A stretch of 54,682 bases of DNA from Saprospiraceae bacterium (GCA_025056735.1 JANWVR010000058.1:1-54682), one strand, 5' to 3'. Shown: positions 8,778-17,822, counted from the stretch's first letter. Numbers and translations are program-made. Notes: generated from the letters alone by a model not told the origin.

Positions 8778-9935
8778 CTATGTAAGCCATTCTCGCACAA
8801 GAGCAAACCGACGCAAGAGTGAGATCAGAGCTACCGAAAGCGCTGTGGCTATTATTCCCGTCAACAGACCGCCTAAGGCAAAAGGCACGGGTATGTCCAG
8901 AAGAGCATGTGGGTTGATACTTATGCCCAGATATCCATTTTTCAATATGTCCAATAGTAGAGGATGAATAAGATACACGCCGAAGCTTACCTCGGCCAGA
9001 TACATGGCCCAACGATGCAGGCGCGGGTACTGGTAGGCAAAGCCCTCCCAGTCGTAGTCGCGCAAGAATACAAACCAGGCGCCCGTCATGAGCAAGATGT
9101 TCGGACTACTATACACAAAGGCGGCTTCGTCATAGTCGCCTTTCTGGACGCTCATCCACCACACAATGCCCGCGCTCAAAAAGGGCATGACCCAGGCTGC
9201 TGGATAGAGCCAGCGCTTCCATTGTAGCGAAATCGGATATACACTCAAGTAGTAGCCCAGCAGGTAGTAGCCTACGTAGCCAAACCAAGCGAAGTGTTTG
9301 ACCAAAAAAAATCCCGGCAAGTATTGGTGCAATGTATTAAATAAAAAAATCAGTCCCATGAAATACTCTACATTGCGACGAGTGGCTGCCTTTACCCAAA
9401 TTTTAAGCACTGGTGTTAATAAATAAAGCCCGGCAATCATGGGAAGAAACCAAAGATGAAAATAGATGTCTTCGTAGAAGATCTTGTGAGCTACCTCTCT
9501 CCATTGAGGCAGCTGCCCAGAATAAAGCGCGCTGCGGAAGTAATAGAGCAGGTAAATGCCTCCCCAAAAAGCAAACGGAATAAGCACCCGTCGTAGGCGT
9601 TTGCCCAGAAAGGTGCCAAGAGGTTGCTCCCGAGGGTTGTCCAACAACAGGCTTCCGCTGATCATAATAAAAAAAGGTGTGGCCCAGCGCAAAAAACTAT
9701 AATAAACGTCCGCCGCCATGAATTGCGGATGCAAATGGGCGGCCTCCTTGCCGTACCAGTAAAGATAGCCGCCGACAGCGTGCATTTGCACCACGGCAAA
9801 GGCCGCTATGGCCCGGATGTAACTGATGTACAGACGCTTATTTGGAGAAGACACACTTGCAGACGCCTGTTCTCGCTCCGTCTGTGCAGAAGAGTCGCGA
9901 TTATTCATAAAAGATAAAAAAAATTTTTCTAACAT
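8778..9935 (-). CDS. Acyltransferase family 3 (OafA-like) membrane protein
   Basis: This integral membrane O-acyltransferase would move acyl (often acetyl) groups from a cytoplasmic donor to an envelope glycan or lipid. The acceptor here is unknown. The protein has 385 residues and about ten hydrophobic helices. The family hallmarks are the opening RLYISYIRAIAAFAVVQMHA with its conserved Arg and His, then FIMISGSLLL and FLGKRLRRVLIPFAFWGGIY. The first 35 residues are polar and poorly conserved. Starts at 9935 and 9908 (MNNRDSS) are both possible, and an A/T-rich stretch lies between them. It lies downstream of sbcC on the same strand, separated by a repeat-bearing gap, and upstream of the secreted cohesin/dockerin gene. 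Confidence 0.88.
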   Translation of the reverse strand: MLEKFFLSFMNNRDSSAQTEREQASASVSSPNKRLYISYIRAIAAFAVVQMHAVGGYLYWYGKEAAHLHPQFMAADVYYSFLRWATPFFIMISGSLLLDNPREQPLGTFLGKRLRRVLIPFAFWGGIYLLYYFRSALYSGQLPQWREVAHKIFYEDIYFHLWFLPMIAGLYLLTPVLKIWVKAATRRNVEYFMGLIFLFNTLHQYLPGFFLVKHFAWFGYVGYYLLGYYLSVYPISLQWKRWLYPAAWVMPFLSAGIVWWMSVQKGDYDEAAFVYSSPNILLMTGAWFVFLRDYDWEGFAYQYPRLHRWAMYLAEVSFGVYLIHPLLLDILKNGYLGISINPHALLDIPVPFALGGLLTGIIATALSVALISLLRRFALVREWLT

Positions 9936-10065
9936 TCAATGGTATTTACGCCCAAAATACCACCCCACAGAAGCAACTCCTCGAAGAAACGCATCAGCCC
10001 GTTTTTCCCTAAAACCCACACAACTCCAAGACTTTACCGAACGGGTTAAACGACCCGCCCCCATT

Positions 10066-10146
10066 TTTGATTTTTATTTTCCACTTTTCACTTTCCATTT
10101 TCCACTCTTCATTTTCCATTTTCCATTTTTCACTTTTCACTCTTTC
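10066..10146. repeat. Short-period TTTTCCA/TTTTCAC repeat tract
   Basis: This is a run of about ten imperfect 7-9 base units of the types TTTTCCA, TTTTCAC and CTTTCCA, nearly pure pyrimidine plus A. It begins directly after the sbcC stop codon (TAG at 10147-10149 on the minus strand), where it reads as GGAAAATG/GTGAAAA units. The rest of the gap between sbcC and the acyltransferase (9936-10065) holds nothing recognisable except a small CGGGT/ACCCG hairpin at 10042-10057. Confidence 0.8.
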
Positions 10147-12552
10147 CTATTTCCACACTGCCCGGCTGCCCTCGGGCCCGACACTAACCTCCAACAGGTT
10201 GGGAAAGAAGTCTTTCAGGCTCTCGATGTGTGATATGATGTAAATCTGGCGGAACTGTTCTTTTAAGTAGTTGAATGCCAGCATGATTTCGACGCGGCGC
10301 TCCTCATCCTGGCTGCCAAGCACTTCGTCGAAGGCCAGGAAGCCGGCCATTTGCGTAGCGCCGCTGAGGTCAAAGATTGCTTTGGTAATGGCGATGCGCA
10401 GGCACAGGTTGGCTAAGTCCACCTCGCCGCCCGAAAAGCGTTCGATAGGATAGTAGTTGCCGCCGTCGGAGATGGAAAAGTCGAAGTCATCGTTGACACG
10501 GATGCTTTCGTAGCGCCCACGCGTGATGCGGTTGAACAGTTCGCTGGCTTCACGAGAGATACCCGGTCCGACGCGCGCCAGGATTTCACCCTTGAACTGG
10601 CCGATGAGGGCTGAGAGTTTTTCTAAGAGCTCTATTTCAGCGCGTTGGTCGCAGATTTGTTCTTGCAGGCGGATGTCGCGTTCTAATTGTTCCTGCAAGT
10701 TTTGGACGGTGTTTTGCTGTTCTAAACACGCTTTTTCGGCACCCTGGACGCGCTCGCTTTGAGCGCGCAGCTGGTCGGCAAAGGCGGTAAGAGCATCGCG
10801 AGCGGCTTCATATTCAACCGGATCGTAGCCAATGGCCTGCTGCTCGGCCGTCAGTGCTTCCCAATCTTGCTGCGATTGGGCCAAAGCCTCTTGTACAGTC
10901 TTCTGTTCGCGCAGGGCACGCGGAAGCTCTTGTTCAACGTAGTTTTCGGCTTTGGTGAACTCTAAATATCGCGCATCCTCTGCTTTTACACGAGCCTTCA
11001 GAGCGTCGTAGGCTGCCTCGTCAAATTTTACCTCGCCAATAGCGCGCAGGATGGCTTCTTCGGCAGCGATGTGTTCTTCCCACTTTCTACAATCGCGCTC
11101 CCAGAGGGACTTTTGCCGAGCATCTTCTTCGAGCGCTAGCTTTTGGGCGCGTAGTTCCTCCTCTTCTCTTTTCAGGGTATGCTCTTTGGCGCGGAGGGCT
11201 TTACCGCGCAGCACCACAAACTGTAGTTTCTGCTCTAAAGCCTGAATTTTTTCTCGCACTAATTGCTGGATCTCGCTTTCCAATTCGCGCAGTACGTTGT
11301 CGTAGCCATCCAACAAGGGCTGCAAGCAAGTGGGGCACGCGCCTCCGCGGCCTAAGGCGCGCAGTTGATCCAGTTGGTTGGTGCGCTCTTTCACGCGCAT
11401 TTGCAGCGCTGCTATTTCGCCCTTCAAGCGGCTGTGCTCATCGAGGCAGGTTTCTATATCTATTTGAACTTGAGCCAGTTTTTGTTTTTTTTCTTCTAAC
11501 TCCGTTAGCACAGCAGGGAGTTTTTCCACTTTTGGAACCCTTGCCTCCACATTCCGTTGCGCTCGGGCCAATTCTTCGCGAGCAGCTGCCAGTCGCTCCA
11601 CACGCACCTTTTGATTCAGGTATTTTTGCCGGTCGTTTTCGAGGGCGTCTAAACGTTTTTTCTCGATTAAATAAGTCTCGAATTGAGGGCGTTGAGCCTC
11701 TACCTGCCGGCGTTGAGTGTTCAATTGAGCGATTTTTTGCTGCAGTTCTTGTTGCCGTTGGGCCAGTTGTTGGATGCGTTCGCGTGCTTGTTCTATTCGC
11801 TGAGCCAGTTCATTGTGGCGTTTCAGGCGTTGTTCGGCCTCCTCGAAGCGCACCTTAGTCTGCTGATATTGCTGATTGAGGGTTTGCAGTTGCTGTTTTT
11901 CCTGTTGTAAGGTCTGCTGCAGTTGGGCCAGTTGTTTTTCGCCTTCGGCAATGTCGGCTGTTATCTGCGTTTTTTGGGCTTCGGTCAGCAGGTTTTGCAT
12001 TTGGCCCAGGATGCGGTTGCGCGTGTCGCGCGCGTCGGCGTTGATGGTGGTCTGGATTTCATCTAAACGCTCCAATCCCAACATGCGGCGCACCTGTTTA
12101 CGGCGTTCTTCGCGCGTGGCTTTAGTCAAGTCGTCCAGCTCTTTCTGGCCCGAGAAAACCGAGCGCTTGAAGGCATCGCGCTCCATGTGGAGCACTTTGG
12201 CTACTTCATCGTTGACAGCCTTGGTGGTTTTAGCCACCAGCGCGTCGTTTTTGTACAGCTCGGCATAAGGCGTCAGGGCTTTGCCTCGAAACTCGCGCCG
12301 GGCACGATAGAGGTTCTCGCCGACAAAAAACTCCAGTTCCAGCACCACTGTCGCCTTAGGGTCGGCAAACGAAGAGCGCACCAGCGTTTTGCCCGCTTCT
12401 TCGCGCCCGTATAGGCAATATAGAATGGCATCAAATAGCGTAGATTTGCCCGCTCCGTTGCGGCCAATAATACCGACCAGACCCTCGCGGAACTCTAAAT
12501 CGAGCTCAACGTATTGCTTGTAATTTTGAAGACGCAAGCGATGGATCTGCAT
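10147..12552 (-). CDS. sbcC: DNA double-strand-break repair ATPase SbcC/Rad50
   Basis: This is the SMC-like ATPase partner of SbcD. The 801-residue protein begins with the N-terminal ABC half-site (Walker A GRNGAGKST, residues 30-38). A long coiled coil follows, rich in Gln/Glu/Arg (residues about 170-700), broken by a zinc-hook CPTC near residue 402 that dimerises two molecules. The C-terminal half-site carries signature FSGGEVDLANLCLRIAI near 704 and Walker B GFLAFDEVLGSQDEERR. It is shorter than E. coli SbcC (1048 residues) because the coiled coil is shorter. The ATG at 12552 is only 91 bases from the ATG of the divergent DUF4403 gene. The separation from sbcD is unusual. Confidence 0.95.
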   Translation of the reverse strand: MQIHRLRLQNYKQYVELDLEFREGLVGIIGRNGAGKSTLFDAILYCLYGREEAGKTLVRSSFADPKATVVLELEFFVGENLYRARREFRGKALTPYAELYKNDALVAKTTKAVNDEVAKVLHMERDAFKRSVFSGQKELDDLTKATREERRKQVRRMLGLERLDEIQTTINADARDTRNRILGQMQNLLTEAQKTQITADIAEGEKQLAQLQQTLQQEKQQLQTLNQQYQQTKVRFEEAEQRLKRHNELAQRIEQARERIQQLAQRQQELQQKIAQLNTQRRQVEAQRPQFETYLIEKKRLDALENDRQKYLNQKVRVERLAAAREELARAQRNVEARVPKVEKLPAVLTELEEKKQKLAQVQIDIETCLDEHSRLKGEIAALQMRVKERTNQLDQLRALGRGGACPTCLQPLLDGYDNVLRELESEIQQLVREKIQALEQKLQFVVLRGKALRAKEHTLKREEEELRAQKLALEEDARQKSLWERDCRKWEEHIAAEEAILRAIGEVKFDEAAYDALKARVKAEDARYLEFTKAENYVEQELPRALREQKTVQEALAQSQQDWEALTAEQQAIGYDPVEYEAARDALTAFADQLRAQSERVQGAEKACLEQQNTVQNLQEQLERDIRLQEQICDQRAEIELLEKLSALIGQFKGEILARVGPGISREASELFNRITRGRYESIRVNDDFDFSISDGGNYYPIERFSGGEVDLANLCLRIAITKAIFDLSGATQMAGFLAFDEVLGSQDEERRVEIMLAFNYLKEQFRQIYIISHIESLKDFFPNLLEVSVGPEGSRAVWK

Positions 12553-12592
12553 AATGGGGCGAAAGATAGAAAGGCTGCAGAAAACGCATGCT

Positions 12593-12622
12593 TTTGCCCT
12601 GCCTTTAGCGCTCTTACCTTTG
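12593..12622 (+). promoter_or_regulatory. Promoter of the four-gene envelope operon
   Basis: TTTG (12593-12596) and TACCTTTG (12615-12622) with an 18-base spacer form a complete Bacteroidota -33/-7 promoter. It ends 21 bases before ATG 12644. It lies inside the longer reading of the next frame, which therefore cannot be the real start. Confidence 0.8.
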
Positions 12623-12643
12623 CCTCAAAATCCTTCCGCGCCC

Positions 12644-14026
12644 ATGCGCCTAAGTACTGCCGGCTTTGTTGTTGCGCTTGTCCTGCTGCTAGCCAGTTGC
12701 CGCTCTGCCCGGCGTAACAGCGCTCCCTACCCGGGCGAGCAGTATCGCTCATTGCCTGAAGTGGCCTCCCCTATTTCGGCCATCGTCCTGCCTGTTACCC
12801 TGTCGGCGCGCGACTTAGTGCAAATGCTCAACCAGCGTGTTCAGGGGCTGCTGTACGAAGACAACTCCTTCACCGACAATGGCAACGACGGCCTCATGCT
12901 CCGCCTGTGGCGCACGCGCCCCTTCGAGGTGGATATCTCGAGCCAAACCATTCGATACCGGGTACCGCTGAAGATTTGGGCCAAGCAGCAGGTCCTCTTC
13001 GGCGCTGCCGAGGCCGAAGGGGAGCTGCAACTGGGCCTGAAGACGAACTTTAGCCTCCAGCCCGACTGGTCGCTGCGCACGCAGACAACGGTGGAGTTTC
13101 ACGAATGGCTCTCCGCACCTATGCTCAAAACGGCGTTGGGCGATATAAACATCCAGCCGTTAGCCAACCTGATGCTCAGCCGGAGCCGAACCACGCTTTC
13201 TCAATCGCTCGACCGCTTGGTGAGCCAGCAGCTGAGCCTGCGCCCCTACGCCCAGATGGCCTGGGATGCCCTGCAAAAGCCCGTGCTCTTGGACACCACC
13301 CAGCAACTGTGGGTAAAGACGACGCCTGTTGCCATTGGTATGACGCCGCTCGTGGCCGCAGGCGATGCGCTGCGCACGACCCTATTTGTTGAGTGTTACA
13401 ACGAAGCCATGCTGGGAGAGCGACCTGTTTTTCGCCCCAACAGCACCCTACCCGACCTGCGCCTGCTGAGCGAGGCTCCCGACGGCTTTCAATTGCGCCT
13501 GACGACGGTTGTCCCCTTTGCCGAGGCAGAACGCCTCGCGCGCAGCATGGTTGTGGGCCAGACGTTCGCTTCGGGCAAAAAGCAGGTTACGGTGCAAAAT
13601 CTGCGCCTGTGGGGCAATGGCGACCGCTTAGTGGTGAACACAGCGATGTCGGGCGCCTTCAATGGCGATATTTACCTCGTAGGCAAGCCGGTGCTTAACG
13701 TTGCCAAAAACCGCATTGAAGTGGCCGAGCTGGAATTTCACGCCGAGACGCGCAACTTTCTGCACCGCACCGCGGCGTGGCTGTTTTCCAGTGCCTTCCG
13801 GCGCCGCGTGGGTGAAGCGCTGGTCTTTCCGTTAGATGAAGACCTCCAGGCGCTGCGCACCTCTGCCCAGCAGGCGCTTCAGCAGTATGTCATTCAGCCA
13901 GGCGTCGTGCTCACGGGCACTGTGGACACTCTGGCTGTGGAACGAACCTTCATCACGCCCTCCGGCATTCGGGCCGACCTGTACTCGAAGGGCCGCCTGC
14001 GGCTCAACATTCGTGGATGGCAATGA
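12644..14026 (+). CDS. DUF4403 family lipoprotein
   Basis: This is a 460-residue putative lipoprotein of the DUF4403 family, which has no established function. The start at 12644 gives a lipoprotein signal peptide (MRLSTAGFVVALVLLLASC, lipobox LASC). The mature protein is a long soluble domain with many beta-strand-like segments, for example VDISSQTIRYRVPLKIWAKQ, ELQLGLKTNFSLQPDWSLRT and VDTLAVERTFITPSGIRADL. A longer frame begins at 12554 but would have the promoter inside the coding region. It is the first gene of an operon: its TGA overlaps the ATG of the next gene as ATGA (14023-14026). The location is inferred to be a membrane facing the periplasm. Confidence 0.82.
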   Translation: MRLSTAGFVVALVLLLASCRSARRNSAPYPGEQYRSLPEVASPISAIVLPVTLSARDLVQMLNQRVQGLLYEDNSFTDNGNDGLMLRLWRTRPFEVDISSQTIRYRVPLKIWAKQQVLFGAAEAEGELQLGLKTNFSLQPDWSLRTQTTVEFHEWLSAPMLKTALGDINIQPLANLMLSRSRTTLSQSLDRLVSQQLSLRPYAQMAWDALQKPVLLDTTQQLWVKTTPVAIGMTPLVAAGDALRTTLFVECYNEAMLGERPVFRPNSTLPDLRLLSEAPDGFQLRLTTVVPFAEAERLARSMVVGQTFASGKKQVTVQNLRLWGNGDRLVVNTAMSGAFNGDIYLVGKPVLNVAKNRIEVAELEFHAETRNFLHRTAAWLFSSAFRRRVGEALVFPLDEDLQALRTSAQQALQQYVIQPGVVLTGTVDTLAVERTFITPSGIRADLYSKGRLRLNIRGWQ

Positions 14027-15162
14027 CGATATCTACTGCTGTTATTCGCTTAGGTGCCGGAGCACTGCTCGCCCACATGGCGCTCTCGTTGCCGTTGTGG
14101 CACCCGCCTGTGGAGCGGGTCTTTCCGCTGTTGCCCGCTTTGGGGGAGGCGTGCGCACCTCGCGAACACATCGGCGACGCCGTTCTGTCGAAAGTCTGGC
14201 CAATTGTGCTGTTGGCCGGCGCCCTTTGGCCACAAAAACGCTGGCTGCTGGCAGCCACCGGGCTGGGGCTGCTGGGACTTATTTCTATAGACCTTAATCG
14301 CTTGCAGCCCTGGACGTATTTCTACCTGCTGACGTGGGGCGTTCTTTTTTTTGAAAAAGAAAATCCCGCACCGACGCTTCGGCTACTGCTGGCCGGTGTG
14401 TACGTGTGGGGAGGACTGAACAAGTTGACACCCTACTTTGCGGAAGAAAATTTCCCGTGGTTTTGCCAGGCCTTTGCCTGGACGAAGCCACTGGGGCAAT
14501 ATCCTGAGTTGGGTTATGCCACTGCAGTTGGCGAGGCCTTGCTGGGCGTTGGGCTGCTGTGGTGGCGCTCGCGGCCGTACGTTCGTTATCTGGCAGTGGG
14601 ATTTCACTTGTTTATCCTGCTGGCGCTGAGTCCTTTGGGCTTAGGATGGAATGCGGTAGTCATCCCATGGAATGCGGCAATGGCCGGAATGGTGTGGGTG
14701 TGTGCTGCTGGTCCGCCCAATCGGGCAAGGGAAGCCAAAGCCTGGTGGCTCGACTTGTATCAAAGTCCGACGAACCGGGCCATTCTCGCACTGGTGTGGC
14801 TTTTGCCGGCATTGAATTGGGCGAAATTGTGGCCGGAGGCGCTGTCGTGGAAGATGTACTCGAATACGCAGCCCGAGGTCGGGTTCTACGTCTGGTCAGA
14901 GGAAGTGCTCTGCTCCGAGTTGCGCTCAATGTGGTCGCGCCACTCATGGGACTACAACATGCGCCTGCAGTATGACGATTGGGCCATGGACGAGCTGCAT
15001 GTGCCGATGTTCAATCATCCTTACACGCATCGGCAGTTGGCACGCTATCTTTGTAATTGCGTCAAGGACCGGGGCGAGGCTGGACTCTGGCGTCTGGAGG
15101 TAACGCCCTGGCGGCACGGCGACGAGCAATGGGAAGAGACGCCTTGCACCGGATTGCGATGA
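14023..15162 (+). CDS. Polytopic membrane protein, HTTM-like
   Basis: This 379-residue membrane protein has about eight or nine hydrophobic helices between residues 5 and 265, among them LLLAGVYVWGGLNKLTPYF and YLAVGFHLFILLALSPLGLG. A soluble C-terminal tail of about 115 residues follows, rich in Trp, His and Tyr (SMWSRHSWDYNMRLQYDDWA). The architecture and the GGLNKL...F motif recall the HTTM (horizontally transferred transmembrane, gamma-carboxylase-like) and DoxX-like groups, but the match is weak and no function is assigned. The start at 14023 makes a 4-base overlap with the preceding stop; ATG 14017 is also possible. Its own TGA overlaps the next ATG in the same way (15159-15162). Confidence 0.7.
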   Translation: MTISTAVIRLGAGALLAHMALSLPLWHPPVERVFPLLPALGEACAPREHIGDAVLSKVWPIVLLAGALWPQKRWLLAATGLGLLGLISIDLNRLQPWTYFYLLTWGVLFFEKENPAPTLRLLLAGVYVWGGLNKLTPYFAEENFPWFCQAFAWTKPLGQYPELGYATAVGEALLGVGLLWWRSRPYVRYLAVGFHLFILLALSPLGLGWNAVVIPWNAAMAGMVWVCAAGPPNRAREAKAWWLDLYQSPTNRAILALVWLLPALNWAKLWPEALSWKMYSNTQPEVGFYVWSEEVLCSELRSMWSRHSWDYNMRLQYDDWAMDELHVPMFNHPYTHRQLARYLCNCVKDRGEAGLWRLEVTPWRHGDEQWEETPCTGLR

Positions 15163-15968
15163 CAAAGCGGCGGAAAAACAGTCTGCTCTGGCAAGCAGTA
15201 CCGCGCGAGGGCGGGCCAGTGTCGTACCTCTTTGGCACGATGCACGTGCGCGATCTGCGCGCCTTCTCCTGGTTTCGCACGGCCTGCATCTTTATAGAAG
15301 AGTGTGAAGTTTTTGCTGCAGAGTTTGACTTTTCGCAGGCTGACCATGCTACCCTCACCGCCACCTGGACGCTGCCGGAGGGCATTATTTTAAAGCAACT
15401 GCTTAGCCGACGTGCCTGGAAGAACCTGGCTTTTCACGCGCGAAAAAAACTGGGCCTACCCGCCGAGTTTTTTCAAAATACCCATCCTATGCAAGTGCAG
15501 GTGGCCCTGACAACCGCACTGCTGCGCGAAGAAACGAGCACCTCGCTCGACGAAACCCTATGGGCGTACGCCAGGGCAAAGGGCAAAAGCACTGCTGGTC
15601 TGGAAACCTTTGAAGAACAGCTCGAACTGCTGCGCAACATGCCTCTCGACATGCAGGTGAAAAACCTGAACCACTTTCTCAAAAATTACCATAACCAACG
15701 CGCGCTCATAAAGAGAATGCTGCGCTGGTACCAGGAGGGCGATATTTACCAGATTCACCGTGCTGGTCGCCGCGATGCGCGCTGGATGCGCCGCTCGCTG
15801 CTGTTGGAGCGCAACGAACGCATGGCCCGGCGCTTTGCCGAGTTGGCGCAACGCCAGCGCGTCTTTGCCGCCGTGGGCGCTGCGCATCTGGCTGGTAGCA
15901 AGGGCATGTTGCGCCTCATCAAGCAGGCCGGCTTCAGCGTCAAACCCATTCCGCAGCATGCTCCGTGA
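15159..15968 (+). CDS. TraB/GumN family protein
   Basis: This 269-residue protein belongs to the TraB/GumN/TIKI family. It shows the two defining GxxH motifs (FGTMH near residue 27 and VGAAHLAGSKGM near 245) and an acidic segment after the first (EECEVFAAEFDF). TIKI members are metal-dependent proteases; for bacterial members, activity and substrate are largely unproven. No signal peptide is present with this start, so the protein may remain in the cytoplasm unless translation begins further upstream. The start at 15159 was chosen because ATGA overlaps the preceding stop. An upstream in-frame TTG start at 15057 would lie inside the previous gene. It overlaps the WbqC gene by 11 bases. Confidence 0.85.
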   Translation: MTKRRKNSLLWQAVPREGGPVSYLFGTMHVRDLRAFSWFRTACIFIEECEVFAAEFDFSQADHATLTATWTLPEGIILKQLLSRRAWKNLAFHARKKLGLPAEFFQNTHPMQVQVALTTALLREETSTSLDETLWAYARAKGKSTAGLETFEEQLELLRNMPLDMQVKNLNHFLKNYHNQRALIKRMLRWYQEGDIYQIHRAGRRDARWMRRSLLLERNERMARRFAELAQRQRVFAAVGAAHLAGSKGMLRLIKQAGFSVKPIPQHAP

Positions 15969-16575
15969 AGTTTTGCTCGAACTCTTCTACTGGCCACCCG
16001 TATCCTGGTTGGTGCTGGCCCACGGCGCCGATGTGCTGTGGATAGAAGCCTGCGAACATTACCAGAAGGGCAGCTATCGAAACCGCTGTTGCATCGCTGG
16101 CCCTAATGGTGTGCAGCGCCTGAGCGTACCGCTGCAAAAAGGCAAAAACCGTCAGATGCCCATCCGCGATGTGCGCATCGCCTACGACATGCCCTGGCAG
16201 CGCTCGCATTGGCGCACCATCCGAACGGCTTACGGGAGCGCGCCCTTCTTTGAGCACTTCGCCGACGAAGTAGCCGCTTTTTTTGAAAAACGCTACGACT
16301 TCTTGTTCGACCTCAACTACGACGTGCTGGTTTTTTTGTGGAAAAACCTCAACGGCCGCGCGCAAATTCAACTCACCGAGCGCTATGCTTCGCCGTCGGA
16401 AAGGACAACCCATCCTGCGGTTTTGGACGCGCGTGGGCAAATCGCCTGGGGCCAACCGCCCGTGCTTCCACTGGCGCGCTACCCACAGGTGTTTGAAGAC
16501 CGGTTTGGCTTCCAGCCCGACCTATCGGCGTTGGATTTGCTGTTCTGCTGCGGGCCGTATGTGCCGTGGGAATGA
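15958..16575 (+). CDS. WbqC family protein
   Basis: This 205-residue WbqC-like protein comes from a family first seen in an O-antigen cluster and common in Bacteroidota; its biochemical role is unknown. It begins with the typical ELFYWPPVSWLVLAHGADVLWIEACEHYQKGSYRNR. It also contains the conserved blocks SVPLQKGK, MPWQRSHWRTIRTAYGSAPFF and the closing PYVPWE, though the initial Tyr/Phe-rich strand is somewhat degenerate. The ATG at 15958 lies inside the end of the TraB gene, so translation is probably coupled. It is the last gene of the operon and converges on a T9SS cargo gene with only 14 bases between. Confidence 0.85.
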   Translation: MLREVLLELFYWPPVSWLVLAHGADVLWIEACEHYQKGSYRNRCCIAGPNGVQRLSVPLQKGKNRQMPIRDVRIAYDMPWQRSHWRTIRTAYGSAPFFEHFADEVAAFFEKRYDFLFDLNYDVLVFLWKNLNGRAQIQLTERYASPSERTTHPAVLDARGQIAWGQPPVLPLARYPQVFEDRFGFQPDLSALDLLFCCGPYVPWE

Positions 16576-16589
16576 CGTGTGGGCCATCG

Positions 16590-17759
16590 TCAGGGCTTCA
16601 CCACAATCAGCCGTTTGGTGCCGATAATTTCGCCCTTTTTATTGGACAGGCTGTACAGGTAGGTGCCCTTGTTGAAGTCGTCTAAGTCTAAGTAGATGGT
16701 GCGCCGGCCCGACGCCTGGAAGGTCTCTCGCCAGACGACCTTGCCCACTAAGTTGAAGATTTTCAGCGTATATTCATCGGAAGGCAGGTTGTTGCACTCG
16801 AAGCGCACCTTGTCCACGGCGGGGTTGGGCAGTGCCTGCACGCTGGCCGTGCCGGGCGCATCAGCAAAGTCGGGCGTAACGGACACACTTAAGGGCAACG
16901 TTTTATAGCGCACGGTGCGGATGGTATCTTCCAAAAAATCAGCCGTAACGGTTAGCAGTTCTTCCTTGTGGTTGTTACTCAGGAAGCGATAGACGACAAA
17001 AGAGTCTGCGCCTGTGAAGCCGCCGAAGGGCGTACCGCCCAGAAAGGCGGTGATATCCACCCATAATGGGAAAGGCCCGGCGATGCGCACTTCTACGATA
17101 TTACGGGACTTCGTTATCCGCTTTTGGCGCAGAACAGGGATGTATTCCTTAGCGTTTGGAATTTTGATCTGCCCCCAGGCATCTACGGTGTCAGCGTTTT
17201 GGACGCGCACGCGCACGCGCACCGAGTCAAACTGGATTGGGATACTGGCGAAAAGGGTGTCGAAGACGGGCGGCAAATCCGATTTCGCAAAGGGTATGGT
17301 CAGGTTAGAAGTCTGGCTATGCGTGTTTCGATAGGCTAACGGCGCCCGGCGCTCGATAAGCGCTGGGCTGTAGCGCCCGATAGCGTTGGGCACAAATGGA
17401 ACAGAAGCGCCGCCCACAAAACCCATAAATTCAAACTGGGTGTTCGTTACATTGTAGTACGACTCGCCTCCGCCGAACGTCCGCACCAGGAGGTCTGCCC
17501 CGGGAAAGGAGGCGGCGTTATTGCCCGCAGAGGGCGCCAGGAACGCGGTAAACGTATTCTGGTTCGACTTGAGGTTGGAGTAATCCCACTGCTGGTTTTC
17601 GCCAGGCGGTGTGATTAGTTCAAGCATAGTGGCCACATTGGCCAGTGTGGTGTAACGCAGCGTGTCGCCAACAGCCGGGAAGTACGCATTAGTAATCGTG
17701 ATTTGGGCGACGGCAGACAGCCAGAGCGTAGAGAGTACAGCAAGTAGCATTCCTTTCAT
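16590..17759 (-). CDS. T9SS-sorted secreted protein
   Basis: This is a 389-residue exported protein of unknown activity. Residues 1-19 are a signal peptide (MKGMLLAVLSTLWLSAVAQ). The middle is a beta-rich domain beginning with a 'time/state'-like segment common in Bacteroidota secreted proteins (FPAVGDTLRYTTL, GENQQWDYSNLKSNQN). The last 80 residues are a classical type A T9SS sorting domain: ALPNPAVDKVRFECNN, YTLKIFNLVGKVVWRE, then GTYLYSLSNKKGEIIGTKRL. It is expected to cross the outer membrane through SprA and be anchored or released. Its own promoter lies at 17815-17822. Confidence 0.88.
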   Translation of the reverse strand: MKGMLLAVLSTLWLSAVAQITITNAYFPAVGDTLRYTTLANVATMLELITPPGENQQWDYSNLKSNQNTFTAFLAPSAGNNAASFPGADLLVRTFGGGESYYNVTNTQFEFMGFVGGASVPFVPNAIGRYSPALIERRAPLAYRNTHSQTSNLTIPFAKSDLPPVFDTLFASIPIQFDSVRVRVRVQNADTVDAWGQIKIPNAKEYIPVLRQKRITKSRNIVEVRIAGPFPLWVDITAFLGGTPFGGFTGADSFVVYRFLSNNHKEELLTVTADFLEDTIRTVRYKTLPLSVSVTPDFADAPGTASVQALPNPAVDKVRFECNNLPSDEYTLKIFNLVGKVVWRETFQASGRRTIYLDLDDFNKGTYLYSLSNKKGEIIGTKRLIVVKP

Positions 17760-17814
17760 AAAAAGATAGTGGGTAACGAGGTGGCATTCAAGAGGGAGGG
17801 CAGAAAGATAGCCT

Positions 17815-17822
17815 CAAAGGTA
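17815..17822 (-). promoter_or_regulatory. -7 element of the T9SS cargo gene
   Basis: On the minus strand this reads TACCTTTG, 56 bases before the ATG at 17759. It makes the cargo gene independent of the ABC exporter upstream. Confidence 0.5.

Noticed and set aside
10066-10146. CRISPR-like repeat array
   Set aside because: Units are 7-9 bases, imperfect and without spacers; there are no cas genes.
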